Source: Marthasterias glacialis (lineage: Eukaryota > Echinodermata > Asteroidea > Forcipulatida > Asteriidae). From it: 64,000 bases of DNA. Under the pieces are notes generated by a model. It ran no database searches. It was not told the origin of the DNA and saw nothing but the letters and a program-made list of their open reading frames with translations. The DNA is taken from positions 8,443,047-8,507,046 of the forward strand of contig OU452221.1 in NCBI GenBank assembly GCA_911728455.2. Reading direction: 5' to 3'. A program made the position numbers and the translations under genes. Positions 39,001 through 51,900 of the stretch are shown here, piece by piece (the stretch's first letter is position 1; each line of letters opens with the position of its first letter).

Positions 39001-42000
39001 AATTGTTCAGTGTTGACACTTCATCTTTATAACATGGGATCATGCTTTCGGCAACATTAATCACTCACAACAAATGCGGGTTAAATGTTTTGCCCCAAAA
39101 ATGTATCTTCACACTCACAAGTTTGTGTTGCTGAACACCATGCGTGTGCATCGACAAGTGCCGTCGGATGTCATGAGTATAGCATTTTCTACGTGGCCGT
39201 AATATCTCTCACAATCCTTACCCTGTTTACACATATTGGATATTGTCTCAAGCTTTCAAAGCTTGGTTCTGCATGTTTCATTTTTGACGCCCCATGCCAA
39301 AATCAGGCAGTTCTTTGAAAAAGTGAAATGCCATTAAAAGTGAAGACAAGCGAAACGTGATAGGAATGTTTTGTGATGTCTTATTTAGTCTTTATGTTGA
39401 GAAATACTTATCTTACAGGACCTAATGAGTTATTATTTGAAAACTCTAATTTTTATTTATATGATGAGCAAAAATACCCAGTTTTAAGTTTTGGCAGGAA
39501 GTACCTGATTTTGGCACGGAGCCTCACATTTGTTGCATTCCTGTCAAAACGCTCATGCATTTGTTGCATATGTTGCATTGTTATAAGTCACACAACATTT
39601 GTCCAATTTCATTGCTATGGTGTGGACCCCCCAGAATATGAAACAATTCATTTCAAGTTGAATTTTCACCTGGTAGTTTTCTGAATGAAAGCTACAGTGC
39701 TACTAAACATAAGTGTTTTTTTTATTTTCAAGAAAACATGTGTAGCTTCTGTTTGGTCCTCTAATTTCTTTGCTTTTCTTTCCTTCATTTTTTTTGCAAA
39801 GGCAGGTGATGCTAACAAATTTAATCAACACAATTGCAGGCTCGGTCTGCATATTGTTAAGTCTTGAAATGTTTCTTGTTCTCCTGCTTGGTCTATGACT
39901 TTCTCATGAATTCCTTGCAAGAGGACTTTTCTCCCAATTTTTGTATCCTGTTTGTGTGGAATAGGGCTCAGGTTCTGTTACTGGTGATGTTTTTCTTAAT
40001 TGTTTACTCGCTCAAAAGTGGCTAACATGTTTGAAAGTATGCTAAATATTACACTGCTAAACTATACATGTGCTATGATTATAGAACCATCACATATGGT
40101 ACTACCATTGATGCGTCAAAATTGTGCTGTTATATTTGTTCTCACTGCAGCATATCTCATTTCATGTAAAGTCCCCTTGCAATGTAGCAACCCCAGCCAC
40201 CATTTTGAGAGTCCAGTAAGGTAGTTATATTACCTCGATGAACGTACAATGATAGATCAGATAATGACACTCTCAGAGTGGGGTACAAGGGCCTGATTTC
40301 ATGGATCTGCAAGCTGTAGAATTCTGTGCGTATGGTCGCCAGTCTCTGCTCACGGTTTGTGCCAAATTTCCACACTGGTTGTGTAAGTGAAGAGTGCTTT
40401 AAGTTATTATAAAGTACACAGGTACACACGCAAAACTTTCTTGCTAACCTGTGAAATACACTTACTTTAAGCGTGTTTTTTTTTTGCTACACCCTAAGCT
40501 TCTGGTAAGTAGAGCCATGAAGTTGGGCCCAGTAGGGCGTGATGTCATTTGCAAGGGGTCTTTAATATGGTATCTTGTGGTTAACTGCAAGCCATGGTAA
40601 CTCAGTTCTTGTTCATGCAGGGATTTATATTTCAAAACACATTTATTTTGCCATGTTTTATTTGCATAGACTGTAGGGAAAGTGTTCTTTCCCTGGGGTA
40701 TATACTGTGCCTTGTGTGATGTGTTGCTCTCTGTCAGCTCTGCTTATTGCTTTTCCACTAACATTGTTTTGTTGGAGTGAATGAACACAAGTCTTGAAAC
40801 ATGCTTAATGTTTGATTTTACGCTGTGTGCTGTGCTCACTTCAACTAATTTTTAATCAACGTTAAATCATCAACCTTATCTCAAAATTGTCCAACAATGG
40901 GAGGCTTTTGAGTTGCTGGCGGCAGCAGACACAACGGTCCTTTTTGACAGTTTTGAGCATGCCCGCACATGCTCAGTATCGTTTGTAGTTCTTAGCATCC
41001 GTACTACTAGTGCGAACTGTGAAAAAGGACCCTCAAAAAGTCTCCCATTACCCAACAAATTTGTTTTCTGTTGAACAAAAGATAGTCTCATCTCTGAGAA
41101 AAGTTATTGTGATATATTTCTTAAAGTAGGGAGGATTGGAATGAGTGTACTTTTCACAAAAACCAAAGCTGTACGTAACTGTTCTAAAATAACCATAGTA
41201 GCTAACCTGTTTTACATTATGTTAGCTTCTTTCAACAGTCCACTCTGTTGGATCTTTGTATGCAAGTTTATGTATGCTGCAAATTGTTGGTTTCAAGCAG
41301 AGCCAAAATTCATGGACCTGCTTTCCGTGGAACTCGGCAGCTAGTACCCATAGAGTAATATTGTTATATTATTAGTTATCACACAAGCGTGAGTGGAATA
41401 CGGAAAAATATAGCGCTTCTACGTCCCACATCAAACTCGGCTGAAGCCCAGTTTGATATGGGAAGCAGACGCGCTATACTTTTCCGTATTCCACTCACGC
41501 ACGTGTGATAACAAATTTATCTTCCAGCTGACTAAAGTGTGATCATCACACGATCAAACAAAGCTTACAAAGATGTACAAAGTTTGTGCGTCTTGCGCGA
41601 GCGCGCATGTGTGCTCGAACAGTAATTACGCACCATTGGATATAAAATTGCAGCCGTTGTTAATGGCTCTATAAACCAAAGCTGTCGAGCAATCTGATTG
41701 GATGATTAGCACGTGCTGGAAGGTAAAGTGCACGTATCTACCAACAATTAGGTACTTAAGGTGCTGATTATAATTATTGTTTTAAGATGGGTTTTTGAAG
41801 TTTTTTTGTGTAATAGCACGCTTTATGGGGCGCCATATGCGCAGAATTCCATGGTAAGCATCCCCATGAAATAGGGCCCAGGTTTTAAGTGTTTTAAATC
41901 AATGACTAATTTGGGAGAGCTTTGTGTTGTCAGGAGTGGGTGGGATGGAAAGACTAAACTGCCTCCCTTGTTGGCCATTTATTTTACCGCACTTGTACTG

Positions 42001-45000
42001 ATATGCCAGCACAAGCAAAAAGTACAAAATGAGGCCAAATGAGTGATGTATTTAATGCTCTTTTTGTAACAGCTTCAATGACTTGGGATTGTTTTTCAGG
42101 AATGGGCGGTTCAGGTCTTCAGACAATCTCCCTAGGTCAGGGTCAAGGACCCATTGCTGCCAAGATGATTAATAAGGTATGCCTGGAAATCTTTTCCCTG
42201 CTAGAAGTTTTCCTTTCATGAGAAAAGAGAAAACACTGAAGTGATCTTGTTTTATGAAAAGTCATTAGGATATGTGTTTTAACCACAGATTTTTCTCCAG
42301 TATCATCTATATATTAACCTCAAGAAATCAGTCGCTTTTCTAACTACATGTAATTTAATGTTTTTGCTTAAATAATGATTTCATTTGGGTAATAAAGAAC
42401 AGTATTAGTTTTCCAAAATGTTTGATTAGAAAGCTTTTGTACTCTGTGCTCTCCAAGCCTCCAGGTGGACAAAAATCCTTTGTTGATAGGAAAGGACTTT
42501 AATGGACCCCGTTGCATATGCCACTATCATTAGGTCAAACAATGGTAACATGCACATGCGTGCGTAGCACGCACAACTATCAGCCAATGAAAAGTTATGT
42601 ATTCGTAGCACGCACAACTATCAGCCAATGAGAAGTCTTTCTTTGACCTCAGTGAGGGCGCTGTTTGAGCTCCTGACATCATATGCAAAGGGTCTGTACA
42701 AGTTTTAATCTTCAATCTTAATAGACTGGGCAGCAGAAAGCGTTGCAGCTGGATTCCTGTGCCTGATTGGTTACCTTAGATGATATCTTTATGATGTCAT
42801 CTTTGAAAGTTTAGGCTCTTCTCACAAGCAGAGTCTGATTCCAATGCATTAGAAGATTTAACAACGACTCCTGAATGTTTTCTGACTAAGCACTTAATCT
42901 CATTGTGCATTTCTTCCTGACGTGCAGGCCGTAGAAAACGGAACTTGGGTCGTCCTCCAGAACTGCCACCTGGCAACCTCATGGCTTCCAACTCTAGAAA
43001 AGATCTGTGAAGAGCTCATCACTGACCCAGAGAGGACCAAGCCCTCGTTCCGACTTTGGCTAACCAGTTATCCATCGCCCTCCTTCCCGGTGTCCATCTT
43101 ACAGAATGGGATTAAGATGACCAATGAACCACCCAAGGGATTAAGGGCTAACCTTCTTAGATCGTATCTAAATGATCCCATTTCTGATCCTGAGTTCTTT
43201 GATGGATGCAACAAACCAGAGGTTAGATTCATAAATATTCATCTACTTATTTGCATATATATTCCTCCACGGTTAATATTCCTTTATTTGTGACCTGCTC
43301 TGCAGAAATGAGTCTGATGTCACATGTCTTGTTAACACGTAAACAGCGACTGACAAATTTTACTTTTTTTTTTTTTTTTTTGGTTCTTAACATGTATAAT
43401 TTGAGATGACACTGAAATAAATAACAATTTTAAATCCCAAAACTATTTTATGTACATTTTTGCCAACTTTTTTGAGTCAAGTTAATAACAATTTAAAAGT
43501 TAAAAAACCTTTTGTCTCTCATAGAGCTTTTTGACACTTGTAAAAAATCAATTATTTCAACAAATCATAAAAAATCAACACATTACTTTTTGGCGCTCTG
43601 ACATACACCAAAAGGGAAGTTTATTTTATGCTCTTTCAAGCCATGTGAATTAACTAAAAAAAAATATTATTGCCACATCAGACTCATTTCTGCAGAGCGG
43701 GTCACATTTGTTCCTCCTACCCCATGAGAAAGAACAATTGAATATTCATAACTGTACTAGTTAATTATTCATACAAGCCATATTCATAACTATAGCTTTT
43801 GAATATTCATATCTTCCATATTCATAATTACAGTGGTTAGTTATGCATCTCTCTTTACAGCTATGGAGGAAGTTGTTATTCAGCTTATGTTTCTTCCATG
43901 CCTTGGTTCAAGAACGAAGGCAGTTCGGTGCCTTAGGCTGGAACATCTCTTATGAATTCAATGAATCAGATCTGAGGATAAGTGTGCGACAACAGCAAGT
44001 AAGAGTAATAATAATAATGAAAACTATGCAGTTATTATTTAGCGCTTTATCACACACGAGGGCGTCTCAAAGTGCTCTTAATTTTTTTTTGACAAGGTAC
44101 GCGGAGCTATGTTTGTAATATAAGACCCATTTATTTACATAGCACCATGTAATGGTTTACAAGGTGCTGTGGCGCAATCTGCAGCCGATCATACCAGAAA
44201 ACACAGGGGCGAACCCCTACTCTTTACGATAAGTGTACTGGCTTCTATACGTGCATTACAGAACACACGGGACCTACGGCTTTCTGTCCCATCCGAAGGA
44301 TGAGAAAACAATAGGTAGACTTATTGATAGCTGTCTGAATGAGGCACTCAGGCCTCAGTCTTAAGAAAAACGGGGGCAGGCCTTTGCTGGCCAAATCAGA
44401 GAAATTGAACAAGGGCATGCTGGCCAAGTTGGTAGTGACAGTGCAATTTTTTCTGAAGGGCATGCTGGCCAACTCGACAGGGCATGAGGCCAATGGCCTT
44501 GGTGGCCTCAGTTAAGGTCAAGGCCTGGGCACCATGCTATTATTTAGTCTCATTCTCAGTTTGGTTGTTGAAGGCGTGATCCAGGTCTGAAATCACACAA
44601 TCAATGTAGGAAAACATGTTTTCAATCAAGTTATAAAGTGTTCATTGTGATTCAAGTTTTTACAATTTAGTACATTGGCACCTTTTTGGCACCAAAGAAT
44701 TGTCAATTATCGGGTCGAGATTTTACCTATATCCTTAAAAAAATATACTTTTACAGTGTTCCCGTTAACGCTTCATTTTGGTCTTTGTCTATTTAAAAAA
44801 AAAAAAAAATTTCTACAAATTACTCGCAAATTCTGGGAAAAAAAGTGCATTGGACTGCTAACTTGTCAATTTCTCTTACTGAAAACAGAGTCACCTCTGT
44901 ATAGATAAGATCTTTTGTTTTGTCACGTGTGAAAAAGTGACAGTATGACTCGGCATCCTTTCTGTTCTATTCAAAATTCTGTATTTTTATTATTCTAATT

Positions 45001-48000
45001 GTCATTGTCATTTTTACTCTGACAGATGTTCCTGAATGATTATGAAGATGTCCCCCTTGAGGCCATTTCTTACCTGACAGGACAGTGTAACTACGGAGGA
45101 CGTGTCACCGATGAGCGTGATCGTCGTCTTCTCATGAGTCTCTTGAGTAACTTCTACAATGAGGATATCTTGAAGATGGAGAATTACAGCTTCTCCGAGA
45201 GCGGGAATTATCTGTGTCCGGTGTCAGGCCCATATCAAAGCTACATCGAGTATATAAGAAGCCTGCCTCTCATGCCACACCCAGAGGTACGTAGCATGAA
45301 ATGAGTCTTCAAATTAACTCTTTTGTTTTTCACTTGCCAAGCTTTTATGTATTTTTGCTATTTTACCTGAGGGTCAAATTTCATAGGGCTGCTTAAGCAG
45401 AAAAGATTGCTTAACAATTTGCTGCTTGTGAAAATAAGCAGGATACCAGTCACAAATTGTACATGTGAAATGGCATTTTGGTTGGTAACCTTATTCTTTG
45501 CATCGGGGGAATGAAGGAAATGAATATAAATTGAAATTTATATTCATTCCCCCGATGCAAATATTAACATCTATCTAATTGTTGCGGTACCTGCCTCTAA
45601 TAATGCTGGATTTGAATTGGCCCCTCGTCACCGGGCGTGCTTGGTGGTCTAGTGGTTAAGACATCTGCTCTAGTCATGCAGGAGTCGTGGGTTCAAATCC
45701 CACCCGAGTTGCCTGTGGATTTTTTTTCCACAGGACTCGAAAGCATTGAGTATACAGTGCTTATCACACATCGGTGTAAGGCAAATTTAAATTTATAACC
45801 TTATTCTGTTAAGCATAATTTTGTTGTGCTCAGCTACTTTTTGTGCTTAAGCAGCTCTATGAAATTGGGAGCATCAAAGCTATATTGAGTATGTAGAAAG
45901 CCTGCCTCTCATACCACAACCAGAGAGGTGAACAGTGACCCCAAACTGGTACTGCTATCGGCCTCAAAATTAACTCTTTTTTTACCCATTTACCTATCAT
46001 TATATTTTCACTAAATCCCATTTCCAAAAGTCGCTGTACAGGATTTTGTCATAACTTTAACATCCTTCATCCCATCAACTTACCTACTATCACTCACCCC
46101 CAGAGAGAGAGGGAAAAAAAAAAAAAAAAAAAAAAAACACTTACCGCTGATAAAATGGTCTACAATAGTTACATTTAAATTTGGGAAATTGGTAAGTGGA
46201 ATTAAAAGGATGGATAAGTTTTTGGGGGAAGTGCAAAAAAAAATCCTTTTTGTTACTGTGGCTGCTATTCACCGTTTTGTTTAATCTACCTTTTTTCTCC
46301 TATTTTATTGTTTGACATTGTTCTTGAACCTTTTTTCCAAGACAGTTTCCCAAGAAATAGCTGCGATGACACTGTATTGTTCATTTTTTGTCATTTGCTC
46401 ATGCGTCTTGGTCTGCCCTCCCCAAAAATTGTGTATGACAAGATTCTGTTTACTTCTTTGTTTGAAAATGTACTTCCACAACAAGAGTCTTTCATTTGTT
46501 TTTGGTTAAAAAAAAAAAAACACTGAGTGACTTTCTATGTATTGATTTTGTTGTCATTGCTGTACAGGTGTTTGGTCTTCATGAGAATGCTGATATCAGT
46601 AAAGATCAGAAGGAGACGCAGCAACTCTTTGAAGGTATCCTGCTAACCCTTCCAAGACAGGTAAAAAACAGTCACTCTGAAGGTTATCTGTAATAGGCCT
46701 TTATCATGCTGCCACCGTCTTGGTCACGTTCCCTGTATCCAATAACAGTAATAGAAGCTAATAATCATTGCACAAAAAGGAACCAGACTATTTGCCCTTC
46801 CAGCCTTGGTTTGATTACATTGGTTTGAATGGGAGAAAATCAAGATGGCCGCACCATGATAAAGGGCTATACCTACTGTCTCCTACAACAACCTGACCAC
46901 CCGGCGCAGGAAAGATGGAAACAAAACTCCCAAACAGCCTGGGCTGGATTTCACAAAGCACTAAGATTCATCTTAAGATGAGTTGTCAACATCACCATAG
47001 GGACTTGTATTGTGACATCACACTTAGCAATTAAGATTGATACACTATAGGATTTGAGGCATTGCATGGTGAGGTATCAATGTATATTTGGTTTGCGGTA
47101 ACACCATGTGATTATATCTACTTTGCTATATACAGTAGATTGTTCTGTGAGAACTTGTCTTGCTATTATTCTACTACCGCGGAGTAGATTTTCGGAATTC
47201 GGGAGACACGTAGTTCTGAAAAGAACTGTCCTGCTTTTTAAGTACTACCTGGGGGAAGGAAAAGTCTGAGAAGTCCCCCCAATCCACTAAGCGAAAAAGT
47301 AGTAGTAGTCCCGGCCGATTTCCTACCCCCAGGTAGTACTTAAAAAGCAGGACAGTTCTTTTCAGAACTAAGTTGTCCCCCTATTTCCAAAATCTACTCC
47401 GCAGTAGTAGAATAATAGCAAGACAAGTTTTCACAGAACAATCTACTGTATATAGCAAAGTAGATATAATCACATGGTGTTACCGCAAACCAAATATACA
47501 AGATTGATACACGTTTTTAAGATCATTCTTAGCTCTTTGTGAAATCAACCCCTGGATGTTTCCACAGAGAGTAACTGGATCACTGTCCATGGCAAAGTTA
47601 GCGTCATAAACGGAACATTTGATTTTCATTTATCCATTGAAAATTTAACCGGCATCTCATAGTAAGCAGTGTGGTTGAGGTTGTTCAAAGTAGTGCAATA
47701 CATTTTAGGGATTTTTCATATCAGCCATTGTGTCAATTTTAAAATTTGTTTGAGTGTGCTCAGAGCAGATGCAAGGTTGTTGAAATGTTTTTATGTGTTG
47801 TTGTTTTTTCTCCCTTTTTTTCACATTCACTCCCATATCACATTGTGATGGTCCAAATTGTGGCTCAACTCTGTTGCCATGGAAACCTGTGATGTACAGA
47901 CTGCCGAGGTAGTGCGTTAAGTATTGTCTCATGTTTGCTGTGCATGCTTTTAATTGTTTAATTTACCTTCCAAAAGAGTCTTTCCTTGGGGGGTTCCAAG

Positions 48001-48855
48001 AAAGTTTTCAAAAGGAAAAAATGGGCAAAAACATCATTTCAGTTTGCTAAAAAAAAACTTACAATGCTTCATCACACTTCCAAGCTATTCAAAGTACAAA
48101 AGCTTTGGCAGAAAAAAACTTCCAGACAGTCATACGCGCTCATTGTGTTTTACTATTTTTCATTATCCTGATTTCCTACAAAATATTCATAAACACAAAC
48201 CTAAGCCATTCACCTGTCTATCAGTCTTATGAGACTATGAAATCTATGCACATACTTTGTCAGCAATACATTTTATAACTTGGATACCAGTGGTTAACCT
48301 TAGTTGTTTATCAGTGAACCAAATTTCTACTGCACGTTTGTTTTTATTACCCACTGAAAAGTCTTTCCCGGCACCATTTTCTCTCTTTATTTTTCTAATC
48401 CAGCACCTAACCTCGGCCTCTGTACTGTTGGACTGTAATCTAGCCATTCCTTGCATGAATTTTAATAAAACTTTGCATGTTTTTGTATCACTTCTGATGT
48501 TGACGAAATAACAGTCCAGAATGATCTGTAACGAAACCCCTTTTTTACTTTACTGAGCCAATTCCCAGGAAACGAAATCCCAGGAAATTCCTGTGGAATT
48601 TTAACCCCACGGCCACCCCATGTTTGTTTCACACTTGACCCCAAAACAGCAAAATGATCTCTCTCAGCCCAATTTGTAGCAGGGGTAGCTAATCCCCGAG
48701 GAAAGAGCCATTTCCCAGGAATTTACCAAGGTTAGCTTCTATTCAATTGTGGAAGGGCCAATAAAATTCTTCTTGGAAGATCCCAGGAAGTTTGTCTCAT
48801 GAGTGTGAGAGGGGCTTCTAAAGGTTACGTTTAGTTTTGGGCTCATGCCACACAA

Positions 48856-48903
<48 letters not shown>

Positions 48904-51900
48904 TCTGCCTTAAAGACGCTCAAGGCGCTTTCCATAACAATATATATAAAAAGTCAACCAAAAACAACAATACAGGTTAATATAAAACAGACGGAGCCTA
49001 AATACAACATCCCTCATACCCTTAAAATAAAGGTACTCAAAATTAGTTAGGTTACCAGACAGCCATATGATGAAAAAAAAACTATTATAGAGTAGAAGTT
49101 ACAAATTGTTTGAAGAATTTCTTCATTGGTCAGCAGGAAATTTACATAACAGCCTTACATTCATTCATACAGCTGGCTAGTGTGATGTTGTTTCTCAAGA
49201 AAGTTATCTATTTTATTTAGTTTTATTTGTTTATTTAATTATTTATTTATTTATTTAATGCAAAAGTATCCTTAATAAGGCATGCTGCTTTCTCCTCTAC
49301 TTGGCACATTGTATCTATAACTTCAGGCGCTGACATTTTCTTTGTTGAAACATCAGTCTAATGCATAAAAATAGAACCTGGAAACTAATGTTCTGTCCAC
49401 TTAACTGTAGACTTGAAATCAATTAGTCAGTAGCAAAGCCAGCCTAATCATTAGTGTGACGTAATTCCACTATGATGTCACAACCACTTCACACAAACTG
49501 CAACAAACTGTCTCCACTGATTACCAGAAGCCTGCAGGAATGGTATTGAGCTAATTTTTCATTGATGATTTATGCTAGAAAAGTTTCCCAAATGGACTTG
49601 GCTTTCACAAACATTCTTCAATGACTAGGCTAAGGTCTTCTCAGAATTAAAAGTTTCTGTCGTAAGAAATGCTTTTAAACGGTAAAATGGGTAATTCTTT
49701 GTAAAATTACACACAAATGTATGCCAGCATTGGCGCCATAGCGAAATCTTTGAGAGTGCAGCAGATACGCACTCGAGTGACGCATTGATCCACCAACTTG
49801 ATAGAGTTCGTACACTGTACAGGCTCTCACAATGACTAACTATCATTACCAGCTAGTTGGTATGAGATCCTGTACACTATATGACCAACAGAGGGCGTAG
49901 TTATACAAAAGGCTTCATTACTGACTTGATTTAAAGTTTAACTTTGCACTCATTCTCAAAGGCCCAAATTCATAAAACCTGTTTTCTGCTTTACAGAGAG
50001 CCCTTTCATAGCATTGCAAAAAGGCTTGCTGGTCTTGCAACAGTTTATTCCTTCCAAATCAATGACGTAACTTTGAATAAAACCATTGTGAATATACACA
50101 CGAACACTGCAAAATTCTCGTTATTTCCTCGAACAAAAAGGTTTATGCCACACACTTTTTTAAGCATTTTTAATTCAAAGAAGTTGCTCACTTGCGAACA
50201 TCTGTAAAAGAAATATATATACAATAACAATACAAATGTAAAAGATAAAATTTTAAAAAGAGACCAGGGTTGTTTGAACTTGTTCAGCAAACTTTGATCA
50301 CATAGGTTGTGTGCATCATGTGTCATTTCAATGAACAAACTGAAGTTTTTAAGAGTGACTTGCACTCTAATGGCTTCAAATAGCTCTTTTAATAGTCTCT
50401 GTGTTCTGTTCCTCTAGTTTTAAGGAATGTAGGCATCATACATTGGACTCAGAGTAATTTCCTTTTTCTCATAACTGTTTGTATGGCTCTTACACAATTC
50501 AAGGGAACTGTATAAACGCTGGTTTATATTGTTGGACGCTGTAATCGCTGGACGCTGAGCCTTTTCATTGCAGTCTTTGGTTGCTGAGGCATCCGTGTCG
50601 ACTATAAACTGTGTCGCTAGTCAATTTTACCACTGTGCAACCATCGCGCAACCAACTATAAACCAGCCTTGACACAGTGGTTACAGCTGTAGTAACTACT
50701 TTGCTTTTGCTACTGCCAAGTTAACAATTTAACACCGGATTCAGACTGGCCCTCTAGAGTCACGCCGAACCAAATGATTGTATTAAGTACGTGACAAGTT
50801 CAAAATCTGAAACAGTTAGGAGCTACAAGACGCGCTGTAAGTCAAAAGATCGACTGTTGCAGTCGTTCGGAACGACTCTGGAGCGTCTTGGGTTCACACG
50901 TCGATCATGTCATGAGCCGAACCTAATGCAAATTTATGTTAATGTATGGTAATTAAGGGCAAAAAGTAGAAATTCAATTTGTATTCTTATCAGCTCATAT
51001 ATTAAGTTCGCCAGTCTGAAACCAAAGTCTGTTTCGGTCGACCTAGAGTCACTCCTATTATGCTTGGTTCAGCGTGACTCTAGAGCACCAGTCTGAACCG
51101 GGTGTAAGAAGATAATAAAAAGAGCTATCAAATAGCATGCCTGTATTTTCTGGGCGGGCGGGATTTAAACTAATTGATGTTTTATTTGTTTATATTCACA
51201 CTATGCTTTTATTGCTTCACATGCTGTGTGTGTTTTGTATCACCCTGTTTCTGTGTGCTTGTGTGACTGCATTTGCCGTGGGCCTGCTAGACTCCAAACG
51301 ACAGTGGTAATCTGATTGAGAGAGTCCTTAAAAATCAACACAAGGAACAGGTATTCAGGGTTTGTACAGTGCATGGATGATGGGGGAATACAACCACTGG
51401 GTTCAGTTTTGTAGAACTAGATAACAGCCCTTTTCACACAAATTTCCAGGAAATAAAACATCAGGAAATTCCTATGGAATTTTAACCCCATTGCCGCCTC
51501 ATGTTCATTTCACACGTAATGCATTTTTCCTTGGAAAAAATGTACACTCTTTAATCCCCAGCTCAACATTGGTAAACTGACTGTAAATGCTTCCATTCTT
51601 TGCACAAATCAAGATATTTGTATTAAAACCAACCTGTGAAAATGTCAGCTCATTTCGTTGTTTCGTTCAAGAGAAAACAGTAAAAATGCATTCAGCATTT
51701 ATCTACGCATTCCTATCTCACTGAGATCGAAACTAATTTTGGATCTTTCTTCATTTATTATTTAAAAACGATAACTCTTCAGGCAGAAATATTTTAAGGA
51801 AAGTTTTCTACCATCATTATCTTTATACCATGTAAGGTTTATGTAAATTTGAGAACATTTATGTTTTTCTTCTTACCAATGTTGGGCTGGGGCATTAAGC

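Larger units (their letters stand above)
38968..42099 (+). other. intron of 3.1 kb after the cassette exon
   Basis: No further exon was found. It holds a foldback relative (39286-39530), a short palindromic element (40895-41051), a nearly loopless hairpin (41375-41512) and AT-rich sequence without other recognisable content. Confidence 0.65.

Noticed and set aside
38136-39002. Reading the 288-codon frame here as a separate gene starting at the ATG at 38136
   Set aside because: An acceptor at 38193 and a donor at 38968 fall in the exact phase needed by the flanking dynein exons, and the residues before 38194 look like intron pyrimidine tract. A nested gene is possible but less economical.
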